Shown: positions 23,001-34,157, numbered from the stretch's first letter. The stretch is DNA of 64,000 bases from Hyperoplus lanceolatus (GCA_026929865.2 CM049414.1:24684501-24748500), one strand, 5' to 3'. Translations and numbers: made by a program. The notes: generated by a model from the letters alone, not told the origin.

Positions 23001-23820
23001 GCAGACGTGCCTCTGACGCGCATCAGCAGTGCGTCTGAGGTTGGATGTGTGCCCGCTCTAGGTTGATTACACGGTCAGTGACAAAAAGTCAGACGCAGAC
23101 GCGAGGTAGACGCGCAGTAGAGGTAGGATGTGTGCAGAGGCCGTAAGGCTCACACTGATTGGTATTCAATTAGCTTTATTTGTTATTTTTAATGTGTGTG
23201 AATCTGTGTGCTTTTGCAAGTTTAGTTGTGTTTTGTATTTTAAATAGATGTGTTTTCCCAAGGATTGCAGGAGATTTCCTTTTTGAACAATGTGTCTTAT
23301 GTACAACACTGTGTGTAGTGTTTTGCAAGAAGTGTGTTGCAGAATTTCAAACACAGTGCAAAGCCCTTATTGTGTTTATAGGATTGGTGCTTGTGTTTAG
23401 GGCATGGTCACCAAAGTTAGAGGTTGTGATGCTTTGGGCCTAGCAACCACTATTAGTGTTTAAGCATTAGGTAAAAACTGTAAAGCACCACACAGAAAAT
23501 ATAAATAATAGAAAAATATAGGCACATCTGCAGTTATTGTGCTAGTTGTGTTGTTTATTAAGGCTCAGTAAATTGTGTTAATCTGTGCATTACAGGTATT
23601 AACTGAACCATTTCATGATTAATATAGTAAAAAATTCAAAATTCAAAGTTGTTTCTAAAGCAGTAAATAGTGACTTCTTCCTGGCAGCACATTTTAATTC
23701 TAGACTTCATCAAATGAAAAACTTCACATAACTGTAAAATTATGATTAACATTTAAATAAGAAAACAGCTTTACCTTCAAACTGAAGCACGACGATAAGG
23801 ATTAATTTCAGTAGAAACAT
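20047..23820 (-). CDS. Two-Ig-domain receptor with membrane lysine, gene B (259 aa)
   Basis: Five coding exons on the minus strand: 23820-23775 (signal peptide, MFLLKLILIVVLQFE), 21347-21036 (V-like Ig), 20825-20553 (second Ig), 20430-20302 (membrane), 20066-20047 (last residues GALKEE and stop). The first domain has VTWFY and VGFFTC plus an extra cysteine pair (TTCSD, TDCSL). The second has VTLECS, SLRWLNETG and RRYTCQF. The membrane segment IMLAVKIAGLILIIVITVLL contains one lysine, and the tail is under 10 residues. In known leukocyte receptors such a lysine binds ITAM adaptors such as DAP12 or FcR-gamma, so an activating role is inferred. Intron 1 carries a nested DNA transposon absent from gene A. 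The family is unassigned; it resembles teleost multigene Ig receptors in general. Confidence 0.88.
21653..23482. mobile_element. DNA transposon with TACAGTTTTT ends in gene B intron 1
   Basis: TACAGTTTTTGCCGATTGCTTA at the left and its diverged inverse (TAAGCATTAGGTAAAAACTG) at the right, with TA-like flanks. The matching intron of gene A (around 16880-17000) runs through without it. It hosts the MITE at 22523-23143. No transposase frame is visible. Confidence 0.72.
22523..23143. mobile_element. PIF/Harbinger-type MITE, 621 bp, TAA target duplication
   Basis: Ends CGGCCTCTGCACACATCCT and the inverse AGGATGTGTGCAGAGGCCG, flanked by TAA (22520-22522 and 23144-23146). GC-rich interior with a CTGCTGCTGCTGCAG run. 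Nested in the transposon 21653-23482. Confidence 0.87.
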
Positions 23821-24350
23821 GTTGTGTCCGTTCCCCGCCGACAGCAGACATTTGTTCTGTGCCACTGATCAGTACGTGACTGAGCTTTTTCCTCTTTTTG
23901 GTTGAATGTATAAGACAGTTTCACCCACCACCTAGCCTGCTGTAAGCCACAGTGAGCTAGGCTTAAACCACTTCCTAATCTAAAACAAACTGCACACGAC
24001 AGTCACAATGAAGAATAACTTGTGTTTAACACAACCACAGTTTTGTCAGTTTACATTTACAAAGAAACTCCATATGAAGAGCATTTGACTTCCTTTTTTT
24101 ATTGGGTGGTACATTTAAGAGGTACATTTAGAGTAAGCAGATAGATACTAGAAAAGATAAACAGATAAAAGATACACAGATCTTATTTGTGATGTTAGTA
24201 GCAACAATGCTATTCGACAGGGAGTTAGTGACGACTGCTGTTGCCAAGGTAAGGTGAATCTGGGTGCGGAGCCTCTGAAGGAGCAGGAAGGGAAGGGTGA
24301 ATTTGTTTTGGTGCTCAGCTCAAATATCAACAGGCTTTCTCTGGAATGGC

Positions 24351-25862
24351 TCACTCCTCCTTTAATGCACCTGTGAAATACAAGACAACAAATGACATTC
24401 TGAAAGAATTGTTTCAAAGGAAACAAAGCAATAACAATCAACCAGAGAGACTGAAATGACCACAGCAGTGACAACAGGATGAAAATTTAAGTCCAATTTT
24501 TCAACATGTATGAGTTCCTTTTATAAGTCAAATTATTGTAGTTTTCAAGTGGTTTTGTGTTCCATGGAAAAATTACCCAAGTTCTACTGAATGAATTTGC
24601 TCACCTGCGTCTCTGATGAGAAGAACAGTGATGACAATTATCAGGATCAGTCCAGCGATTTTCACAGCCAGCATGACGGAGCTCAGAGGAAACCAACCGG
24701 CTGGATCTGTGAAATCTGTTGTACCTGGTCTAGAAAAAGAAAGAAACAGACGTTAACATATGAGTCAAATATCTATTCCTCTGCCTGACAAAATAACCAT
24801 AATGTTACCTTAACCCAAATGTCTTACTGATTGTATGTTGTCCTACCTGTGAAGGCAGGTGTGTAGTCGCCCTGTATCACTACATCAACAAACTGGCAGG
24901 TGTATCTCCTGTTGTGGCCACTCTGACGCTTCACCTTCAGACGAGAAACACAGTTTGTCTGTCTGAGGACCTCGTACCTGACACCTTCACCAAGCAGCAC
25001 AGAGCCGGTCCCATTCAGCCAGCGGAGGCTGCTCTTCTTACAAGGATCGAGTCCAGAGTACCTCCACAGGGAGCACTCTAATGTGACTTCACCATCAGCG
25101 TCTGGTGGATATGGAGAGACTGAGAGAAAAATAAAGTGTTGACTCATAATTAAAAAGGTGTTACACCTGCTGGAAGTCACTGTCTTCAGTACAAACCTCT
25201 CATTCTCATTGTTTAACTTCTAAATTTTTGTCCCAAAAATGTGTTGAAAAAAAGTGAATTGAACTGTTAATAATCTAATTATTTTTTTTTTAGGGGAAAT
25301 GAGACTCACTTGTTAGAACACTTAGATATGTAGCTACATCGTAGTTATCAGTCCTCCCCTGTCGACAGGTGAAGCGACCAGCATCTTCAGCAGTGATGTT
25401 CTTAATGACCAAAGAGCAGTTAGTCTGCAGACTCAGCCTGGCAGCTAGTGCTGAACTCTGCACAATATTTCCATTCTCCACATCATATTCATACGATGAT
25501 GTATGTCTGCTGTAAAACCATGTAACATTGGAGCATGTTGTTGGAGGGTGTGTGCTGCTACAGGGCAGAATGGCATCATGTCCAGGTCTGTAGAACTGAA
25601 AGAAGGGGTCTCCACCGATGCCTCCTGGAAAGACAGAATTTACAAATTGAAGAGACGAATGATCACGTACAACTATCTTTATACACGAACATTGTAAGCA
25701 AAAAGTTTGCACAGCTACTTTAAAATCAACCGATCGGATCTCTGATGCTCTCTAACCTAAAGCTTTTACAAGAAAGTGAATACGCCCATTTCCTAAATGT
25801 TATCCTGATTACTTAAAAGAAAAGCTTCTTTTATTGAGGATTGCAGGAATCTGATGTCATCT

Positions 25863-25931
<69 letters not shown>

Positions 25932-26864
25932 TATGTGCTTAAATGCATACACACATAACTTACACAATTTGAACCCTAACCTGACGTGTAGAAAGGTGAG
26001 AAAGTGTTGTAATGTTCCCTAAACGCCACTAGATGCCGCTGTCCCTGTTCAAGTCTGATGGTATTCTCAACAAATCATCCAAGCAAACATACTGTATACA
26101 CTAACAAGCCTTGTGTGTGTGTCACTGACTGATTTATCTTAGTTGAACACACCTCAGAGAGCAAAACAGTTGCATTGATCAACCTCCATCATCATAATGA
26201 ACACACACCCCGTGTTCACAGTAACCTACTTTTTAATTTTTTTATACTAGAAACTGAAATTGTCCAAAAAAAAGTATGCAGTAGCTACAATTGGTACATC
26301 TCTCTCTAAGTTGATGTGAGAAAACATCCACTGTGCAGACGATTGTCGGTCAAAACAGACATGAGCATGCTGGTTCGCACTCTGCAAAATGCGACTGGAT
26401 GTGCTAGGACATCTGGGTATTTTTGGCATACTGCATTTAACAAGTGTCTGTTGTTTTGTATGTTCTATCTTTTTTCCACTTGTGTATTCATCCACATCTG
26501 TAAACTGTAAACTAAATAATCCATAACAAATGCATAATTTACTCCCACAAACAGGGTCAGAGAGTATTAAGAAACAGGCACATTGCTGGTGTTGGTCTCT
26601 CCATGAAATCTTCACTGTCTGTGGCTCTAGCATCACGGCCACTGGTTCCTACCTTAGGATTGATTTAGGATTTCAAAATCCTTTTTTAGAATAAATTGAA
26701 ATAAAGAATATATTTTTGTTCCTGGTGCAAATATAATTTTTCCTGGAAATAATGCTACAAATAATAAAGATGAAACTTTGATTAACCCATAAGTAACACG
26801 ATAAATAAGAGTAATTACCTTCAAATTGAAGCAAAACAAGTAGGATTAGCCCCAGCGAAGACAT
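24351..26864 (-). CDS. Two-Ig-domain receptor with membrane lysine, gene C (257 aa)
   Basis: Five coding exons on the minus strand: 26864-26819 (signal peptide, MSSLGLILLVLLQFE), 25624-25310 (V-like Ig), 25119-24847 (second Ig), 24724-24605 (membrane), 24370-24351 (GALKEE and stop). It is a close paralogue of gene B. The second Ig, membrane and tail exons and the introns between them are nearly identical. The V-like domain differs most after the last cysteine (TCRQGRTDNYDVA, against TCRQSRTRRYDIH in B and TCRQWDVDTYDVN in A). The membrane lysine is kept (MLAVKIAGLILIIVITVLL). Likely an activating-type cell-surface receptor working with an ITAM adaptor (inference). Intron 1 contains a (CA)n run at 25867-25930. 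All splice sites are GT-AG and the frame is open. Confidence 0.88.
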
Positions 26865-28345
26865 TCTGTGTGCGTTCTCTGGAAACATGCGATGGACTGT
26901 CAGGTTTTTCTTCGAGTCGACTCAGGCAATCGTGTGACTTCCTTTTGTGGTTGAGTACCATCTATTAGTAACAACAGCATCACTCACCACCAATGCTGTC
27001 AGTCATATCTAAAACAATACAGGTGTTATATCCGTGTGTGTTTATATGTGCATATTTTAAGCACAGTTTGTTCACACTGCACATAGAGACAAAGACAGAC
27101 GCAACCATGAAGAAAGTGTGTTATGTGTTTGTTTTTTTACACAATGAATGCCTGGTTCATTATAAAGTTGCTGTTTTTTGTCAGTCAAAGTGATCTTACA
27201 AATTGTATCATATTTTTTATAAAAGTGTCTTAGCAGATCTGACAAATATTCTAAAAAATATAAAACCTACTGTAATTTTATTTGTATCAAAAAAAAATTC
27301 ACGATTTTGTCATTACTTTCCATGTTGGTGCCATATTATTTTCAGGTAATCAGTTAATATCTCCATATAAATGCAGTTGGTTCTACTGGACAAAATTGTG
27401 TATTTACTTTGGCAATATCGTAAAAGATATAAAAGTATCACAGCCCTTTAACTCTAGTCCAAAAGGTTTTAACATGACATTTTAAATTACTACATACATT
27501 TACATTTACAGTGTTTTTGAAAACAACATGAAGGCATTCAAAGTAAGTAAAACATTTTTTTTAATATTGTTTTGCATTTACTCAGCAACTTTTGATTCCA
27601 ACAGAAAGGTACAGAGTAATGTCGTCGGCATATCAAGCAATTCCAGTATTAATGACAGAAAAGAAGATTTTCCGGCATCCCACAGTTTATATATGAATCT
27701 AAAATCATTAGCTTCACAGATAAATTAAAATTAAATATTTATATTTTTAAATAGTGGGATACATTAAGACAAAAATAATCAACAGTCTGCACTATTGTAA
27801 GTCCCTCCAGTTGGGTTTTGAGGCAGTTAACGTGCAGGATTCAATCAACAGTAGTCTCTATTGTTTTATTGTTAACAACTCCCATGAAAAGACCCAAACC
27901 AACGTTGACTAAATCCACCATCATATGGAGTTATTTTCTTATCTTTTTTAATTAGCGTTGTCTTTAGATTTGAGAGCATGATTTATTGATTTCAGGTTCA
28001 GATTTAGTATTATAATTAAACAACTCACTGAAATTGCTCCTGTTTGCTAAAAAGTAAGAAACATATATTTTCGTTACACCTTGGCCCTAAGGACAGAATT
28101 TCGTTTCACTGTACTGTATGTGTTTTTCTATGGATATGGTCGGAATGATTAATAAACTAACCTTAAATCTTGAACTATCTTAAGGTTTTCAGGACAACCA
28201 AATGATTGACTACTTTAGGTTACAAGAAAGCTCAAACATTTTAAAATAAAGTTTCCAGATTCTTGTGCTCGGTTGGCATTATTATTATAATCGTATTGCT
28301 AAGACATGAGCCCATGCAATTTTAACTTTCTAGCCCTCCTCTGCG
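26865..28345. other. Between Ig gene C and P450 gene 2; no gene recognised
   Basis: AT-rich. From about 28075 to 28345 it is the 3' flank of P450 gene 2, matching 9115-9985 inverted, with a LINE/SINE-type tail (GAATTTCGTTTCACTGTACT near 28098). A 66-codon plus-strand frame at 27528-27728 starts with a signal-peptide-like MKAFKVSKTFFLILFCIYSA. Nothing else supports it. Confidence 0.5.
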
Positions 28346-31300
28346 TCACATACGTGGCACGGCACACAGTTTATGAGGTAAGGCGTCGCGGGTGACACGC
28401 AATAGTGGAGTCAGATCCAGGTCGTCCTCTGAAAGTCCAGGGGGGCAAGTGAAGCGGAAGTTCTGCAGGAGGGTGGTGAAGAAGATGAACAGCTCCATCC
28501 TGGCCAGACTCTCTCCAGGACAAGCCCTGACGCCTGCACCACAAGGCAAATTTACACTTTCAAGTTCTTCCGTCTACTGCATATTGCACATATTGTATAA
28601 TATTCCACATATTGCACATTTCAATTTATTTACTTATTTTATTTTATTATTACATATAGCGTTTTGTTTTGCTTTACCTATTACTTTTTTGCTGATACCT
28701 GCACCACACAGCAGAGGAAAAGCCAATTGTAAATTATGTTTCTCATATTGCAGATTTCAATTGTTTACTTTTTTCTATAATGCTTTGTTTTGCCTTACCT
28801 CTTACCTTTTGCACTAATTAGACTTTATTTATTGTAAAACTTACTTATCTTATTTTGGCTAAATGTATCCTTTTGTTCTTATTTCACAGTGGGTCGGAGA
28901 CAAACGTTATTTTAATTACTCTGTATGTCTGGCACATATTGTAGAAATTGACAATAAAGCAACTTCGATTTTTTCAGGTCGTCTGCCAGTAGCCTCAACA
29001 TGACAAAAAGCGATTATTGAAATCACCAACCTGCAGAAAAAGGAATGAAGGCATCTCGCTTCACAAACTTTCCATCGTTGTCCAGGAAGTGGGCGGGATA
29101 AAACGTATCTGGGCTCTTCCACTCACTCTCGTCATTCAAGACGGACGTCAAGAAAGTATACACCGTGGTCCCCTTCAGACGACACAGAAATTGAGAAGAT
29201 TTTCAATGTGATATATAATAGTATCTAAAATTCCATAACATTTTATCACACCCTGAGAATACTTGATCCGTGCAACAATCTTTATTTTTTTAAGATACTT
29301 TTTGGGGTGTTTTTCACTGTATTAGCCTGATTTAGCCAAAGTTGAAATGGGGATTCAAACCGGGTCTGCTGCAAGGACTGAGCCTCATGGGGGGGGGGCA
29401 CTCTAACCATTTTGTCTTAGAGCATGACATAAGAATGGATGGCATATTTAGCGTCTTATTCAGGCGTACCTTCTTAATAAAGTAACCCTGGAACGTTACA
29501 TCTTGGCTGGTTCTGTGAGGAAGGCCTATCGGGGCGATTGTAGCCACCCTCTGTGTCTCATGGACGACTGCGTTGGTGAAGGGCAGGTTCTTCCTGTCTT
29601 CACTCAGCACTTGGCGATTCCCTATCACCCGACTTATCTCCTCCTGGACCTGGTCTTAAAGAAGGTACAACAACTTCTGTGCAGATAGAGTGACTTTAAG
29701 TTGTTAAGTAGTTTTGTAAAGGTGTGGATATTTTAATCTACCTTGTATTTTTGGATACTTGGTCATAAACAGAAGTCCCCATCTCAGAGTAGTTGCTGTT
29801 GTTTCAGTCCCAGCAGAAAACAAATTCATGACCGTCATTATGAGGTTTTCATCGTGGAAGTGACTATTGGTAATCCCAGATTCCTGCAGGGAAATGGGAC
29901 AGTTATTCAAATCACATTAAATAGCAAAAAAAAAATATATATATTTTAAAAGGGGAAAAAAAGCATTCTGTTTCTCTCTTTTGTTCTAACAGAAATACAA
30001 AACACTAGGTTAGACATTAGTTTAATCAATTTCCAACTTTAGGATGCCATTGCCAATAAATCCGATGCCAACTACTTCCCTATCTGTTGCCTGGAGCAGC
30101 TTTGCATTCCTGAAGCATGAAATTAATTTGTAAATTTACAATATATAAATTCCTGTTTTTATTTGAAAAATACAAGGCACCATGGTGATTAAATCCCCTA
30201 GACCTAAAGTTAATCATTTTACTAACAATGCCTGAATTGTGACAAATGTTATGTTGTCCTTGATAGGTTGTGGGATATGGCGATTTATTAAGTCACAAAG
30301 CACTACTAGACGCAGGGAACACAAGGAACTCACCAACTCGACAACAACCAATGGGAACACAAAGACTTAAATACACAAGACAGGGGAGACAACGAGGCAC
30401 AGGTGAAACACATTAGGGAGGGACCAGTAATCACACAGGAGGGAAACTTGACAGGACACGGGGAGAAACACACAAAGACAAGACTAGAAAACAGACGGAT
30501 CATAACAGTCCAGCATCCCGGAACAGTTGAGCTAAAAATAAAATCATATTCCTGTGCTGGGAGAATTAAAAATAAATTAAGAGAGAGAAAGTTAGAGAAA
30601 CCTAAGTTCTTAAGGTGGAGCTACATTACATCACTGATTCACATTGTGCTTCTGCTCCATGAATCAAAATGTCAATTTGTACAGATGTATGATCAAACCT
30701 CCAGATTTAGCTTTCGGACCAGAAAGGCGTCCACTACGCCTCTGCACATCTGTGGATTGAGGGTCTCTTTCAAACCGCTCAACAGCTCCCAGGTCAGTTT
30801 CTTATTGGCATCAAACGACCTGTGCATTGTCTTCCTGTTAGCGATCCACTTTAAGAACCGCGGGAACATGTTGTAAATCTGTTAAAAAGAATGAGTGTAT
30901 CAGTTTTAAAGATAAAATTGAACATGGATTCTGATCAGAGAATGGAACATGTATTATTGTTTCATTCCAGGTGCAATAGCATATGTGTTATTCATTTAAT
31001 ATTTTAGTCACCAATGTTTTATTCATTCGATTTTCTAATGTGTTTTATGTGTTTTAATCTTGCCCCTGTAAAGCACTTTGAATGGCCTTGTGTTTGAATT
31101 GTGCTATATAAATAAACTTGCCTTGCCTTGCCTATACTGAAATTAAGCTTCAGAAAATATATAAAATCATACCTGTATTGAAGGGGTGCCGTAAAGTCGA
31201 ACAGGATTTTCATTTACCAGGGTTGTAAACACAGGATCATCATATTCAAACCTGCTGCCAAAGACCATGGTGCAGATGATATTAGAGACTGTATAATATA

Positions 31301-32202
31301 ATGGTTGGCTCGTTTCAAAAGCTTGTCCTGCAACAACGGAACGGGACATGGACATTTATTATTTCACAGAAAATGTGGTAAAACTTTACAATAAGGTGAC
31401 ATTATTTACCTGTTAGTTAATGCTTAATTGAGGCTAAATAATAATTTACTAATAATTACATAACTGTTAATAAATGCTTAGAAAATGCTTAATAAACACT
31501 AACTAAGTATAAAGTAACTTTAATGCTTAGTTTATGCTTAACTAAGAATTAGTAATGAACCATTAACTTACTGCTTATAACTAAGTATTAACACTTAATT
31601 AATGCTTAATGGGTATTAACTATGCATTAACTAATAGTAAATTAATGTACCCTCATTGTAAAGTGTTACCCAAAATGTTACCCATGTAGTAGGGGATTAT
31701 AATACTATGAATAAGACATTAACCTTTGGATTTCTTGAACTGATCAATGAGGTGGTGACATTCCTCAACAATTTTGTCCTCAATCGCCTTCCTGCCCATC
31801 CCAAAGTCTTTCAAGTTCATCAGGGCAAAGCGCCTCATCTCCTTCCATGAATCTCCATTGGACCATAAAAGCCCTGAGAGAAAGTGTTTCAACAAAATGT
31901 GTTAAATACACAACTGAGAATCGAAGGCTGTCAACATAGGTTAAAATATAAAAAAACAGTTAAAAAAGTGTTTAGAAAAAATATATTTTTTCCTCCCCTT
32001 ACCATGTCCTTGATTTAATTCCTTCATGATTGTAGTTGCATCTCTGTCTCCAAACTCTTCGGCATGGTTGACCAGCGCCTCCTTCACCGCCTTGTATCCA
32101 GCCAACACCACCACCTTCTTGGGTCCCAGATAGATTGTGAACACTGATCCATATTTCTTAGAAAGCTAAGAGAAGTGGAACCACTTTTGTTAAAAAAAAA
32201 TT

Positions 32203-32251
<49 letters not shown>

Positions 32252-33048
32252 TGTGCTTTCATCACTTGTGAGGACATTTCATAAACTTACATTAATTTCC
32301 TGTAGACTTGCCCTAACCCTCTAACCCCTAACCCCTTACCCTAACCTAAACGTAATACTAAGTACCCTAATCTAAAAGCAAGTCTACACCCTTAGATATC
32401 ATTATTGCATTAAGGGGACCTCCATTTTGTCCCCAAAAGGAAGGTACGTCCCCACAATATCACTGTGTAAACAGAAACATGTCCCCACAACATAGTAATA
32501 CAAGACCACACACACACACATTGTGTTTTCATCACTTGCAAGGACATTACATAGACTTACATTAATTTCCTGGAGACTTGCCCTAACCCTAACCCTAACT
32601 TAACTCTAACCTCACCTTGAAGCAAGTCTTCACCCTAAAATATAATTATTGCGTTAAGGGGACCCTCCATTTTGTCCCCAAAAGGAAGGAACGTCCCCAC
32701 AATATCACTCTGTAAACAGAAACATGTCCCCACTACATAGTAATACAAGACCACACACACACACACACTCACAAAATAACAGGAGAAAGAGCTATCAGGG
32801 ATTATGTTTCTGCATAAACCAAACTTACAGCCCTGCCTGACCTCTTGCAGACTGTTGTAGGATGTCTTGAGGTCCAGCTGTAGCAGGTTCCCGAGCAGAG
32901 GAAGTGGTCGGGGTCCCGGGGGTTCCTTCCTGTGCGTCTGGGAGCTGAAGCCGGAGGAGGAGATGAGGCAGAGCAGCAGGAGGACCACCACAGCCCCAAA
33001 CACCGAGGCACAACTGAAGGACTGCACAAAGAGATCTAATGTCCCCAT
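28346..33048 (-). CDS. cyp2k: Cytochrome P450 family 2, CYP2K-like, gene 2 (9 exons, 503 aa)
   Basis: Inverted paralogue of the 3407-9115 gene with the same exon lengths: 33048-32842, 32165-32003, 31873-31724, 31327-31173, 30878-30699, 29883-29742, 29654-29470, 29172-29031, 28533-28346. It has the membrane anchor, [29 protein letters not shown] and the haem loop [11 protein letters not shown]. Differences cluster in exon 1 end ([11 protein letters not shown]), exon 2 end ([11 protein letters not shown]), exon 5 end (RKLNLE), the start of exon 8 ([13 protein letters not shown]) and the C-terminus ([19 protein letters not shown]). Several of these lie near P450 substrate-recognition regions, so substrate preference may have diverged (inference). 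All introns are GT-AG and no frame break was seen. Its introns hold a LINE tail, a SINE piece, a solo LTR, a MITE and telomere-like repeats. Confidence 0.93.
28560..28975 (+). mobile_element. LINE 3' end in P450 gene 2 intron 8
   Basis: Ends with GTATGTCTGGCACATATTGT and GAAATTGACAATAAAG, a standard fish LINE tail. It sits in the same intron position as 8605-8880 of gene 1, so the insertion predates the inverted duplication. Confidence 0.7.
29285..29412 (-). mobile_element. tRNA-derived SINE family 1 fragment in P450 gene 2 intron 7
   Basis: The complement of the SINE head (GGTCTGCTGCAAGGACTGAG, ATTCAAACCGGGTC) with a G-run at 29388-29398. Not present in gene 1 intron 7. Confidence 0.65.
30247..30507 (-). 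mobile_element. Solo LTR-like fossil, 261 bp, in P450 gene 2 intron 5
   Basis: Ends TGTTATG and CATAACA. Read on the minus strand it has a TATTTAA box-like motif and an AATAAA signal in LTR order. The family is not determined (LTR retrotransposon type). It is a lone terminal repeat with no internal region. Gene 1 intron 5 lacks it, so it is likely younger than the P450 duplication. Confidence 0.5.
31376..31680. mobile_element. MITE with GTAACACTTTACAA ends in P450 gene 2 intron 3
   Basis: Inverted-orientation counterpart of 6112-6356, with TTAGTTAATGC-type units between GGTAAAACTTTACAATAAGG and CATTGTAAAGTGTTACCC. Confidence 0.72.
32196..32765. repeat. Tandem GTCCCCACAA repeat with telomere-like tracts in P450 gene 2 intron 1
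   Basis: Two units of about 250-300 bp run (CA)n, a TTGTG(C/T)TTTCATCACTTG stretch, CCCTAACCCTAACC-type tracts (32310-32360 and 32580-32605) and CATTTTGTCCCCAAAAGGAA. A related single piece, inverted, is at 2289-2390. The CCCTAA tracts are short and degenerate. Confidence 0.8.
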
Positions 33049-33289
33049 GACTTAGACAGGATAATGCTATCCAATATAATCCAAGCTGAGTTTAATGCCC
33101 TGCTGCTTCAAGTGTTGTGTGCAAAACTGGCAAAGCAAGGACCTATGTATAAAGTTCCCAGAGTGGGCAAAGACCTGTTTTGACTGAATCTGGTAAATAA
33201 TTGATCGACACAGTCCTCCGTTGTAGAGGAAAAGGGTGGTCAGATAAATAAATCCTGAGGTATTGTCACCGGGCCAAATAAGTCAAAGT

Positions 33290-34157
33290 TCACATTTCAA
33301 CAGGACAACAACCCTAAGCACAAAGCCAAGATATCTAAGGAGGGGCTTCAGGACAACTCTGTGAATGTCCTAGAGGGGCCCAGCCAGAGCCCAGACTTGA
33401 ATCCCATTGAACATCACTGGAGGGACCTGAAAATGGCTGTGCACCGACGTTCCCCATCCAACCTGATGGAGCTCCAGAGGTTCTGTAAAGAGGAATGAGC
33501 TAAACCTGCCAAAGACAGGTGTGACAAGCTTGTGGCTTGATATTCCCTAAGACTTGAGGCTGTAATTGCTGCCAAAGGTGCCACAACAAAGTATTGAGCA
33601 ACGGCTGTGAATACTTAAAGGCCTACTTCACCGGTTTGAATATGAAGGTGTATTGAATTCTGAGATCCTATGTAGTATAAATGTGCAAAAAAAATTAAAA
33701 TCGGTTCATCCTAGCCTGAGGAAAGGCAGAAAGAGTGGTTTTTTTAACCCTATATTTCTCTTTCTCGTGACATCACAGAAAGAGATATATAGGGTTAAAA
33801 AAACGTACTTTGTAAATATTACTGTGATGTCACAGTAAAAGACATCAAAGTAATATTTACAAAGTAAATTTTTTTTTATATATATTTATTTTTTATATTT
33901 ATTTATATAGGGTTAAAAAAACACTCTTTCTGCCTTTTCTCAAGCTAGGATGAACCGATTTAATTTTTTTTCGCACATTTATACTACATAGGATCTCAGA
34001 ATTCAATACACCTTCATATTCAAACCAGTGAAGAAGGCCTTTAAGAACATATATTATATTTTGTTATTTTTTTCTAATAAATTTGCAAACATTTAAAAAA
34101 TACTTTTTCCATATTGTCATTATGGGGTATTGTATGTAGAACTTTGAGGAAAGAAGG
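33290..34157 (+). mobile_element. Tc1/mariner remnant upstream of P450 gene 2, split by a MITE
   Basis: 33290-33614 reads FQQDNNPKHKAK and SPDLNPIEHHWRDLKMA, the end of a Tc1-like transposase with an in-frame stop. 34045-34157 continues to the transposon end (ATTGTCATTATGGGGTATTG). The two parts are separated by the TTAA MITE at 33619-34040. It is the mirror image of 2911-3200. Confidence 0.88.
33619..34040. mobile_element. TTAA-family fold-back MITE inside the mariner remnant
   Basis: TTAA at 33615-33618 and 34041-34044 flank AGGCCTACTTCACCGGT and the near-inverse right end (AAGAAGGCCT). The mirrored locus at 2911-2925 keeps a single TTAA (TTCTTAAGTATTC), showing the unoccupied site. The inner arms repeat TTACAAAGTA and TACTTTGTAA. 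Confidence 0.9.
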
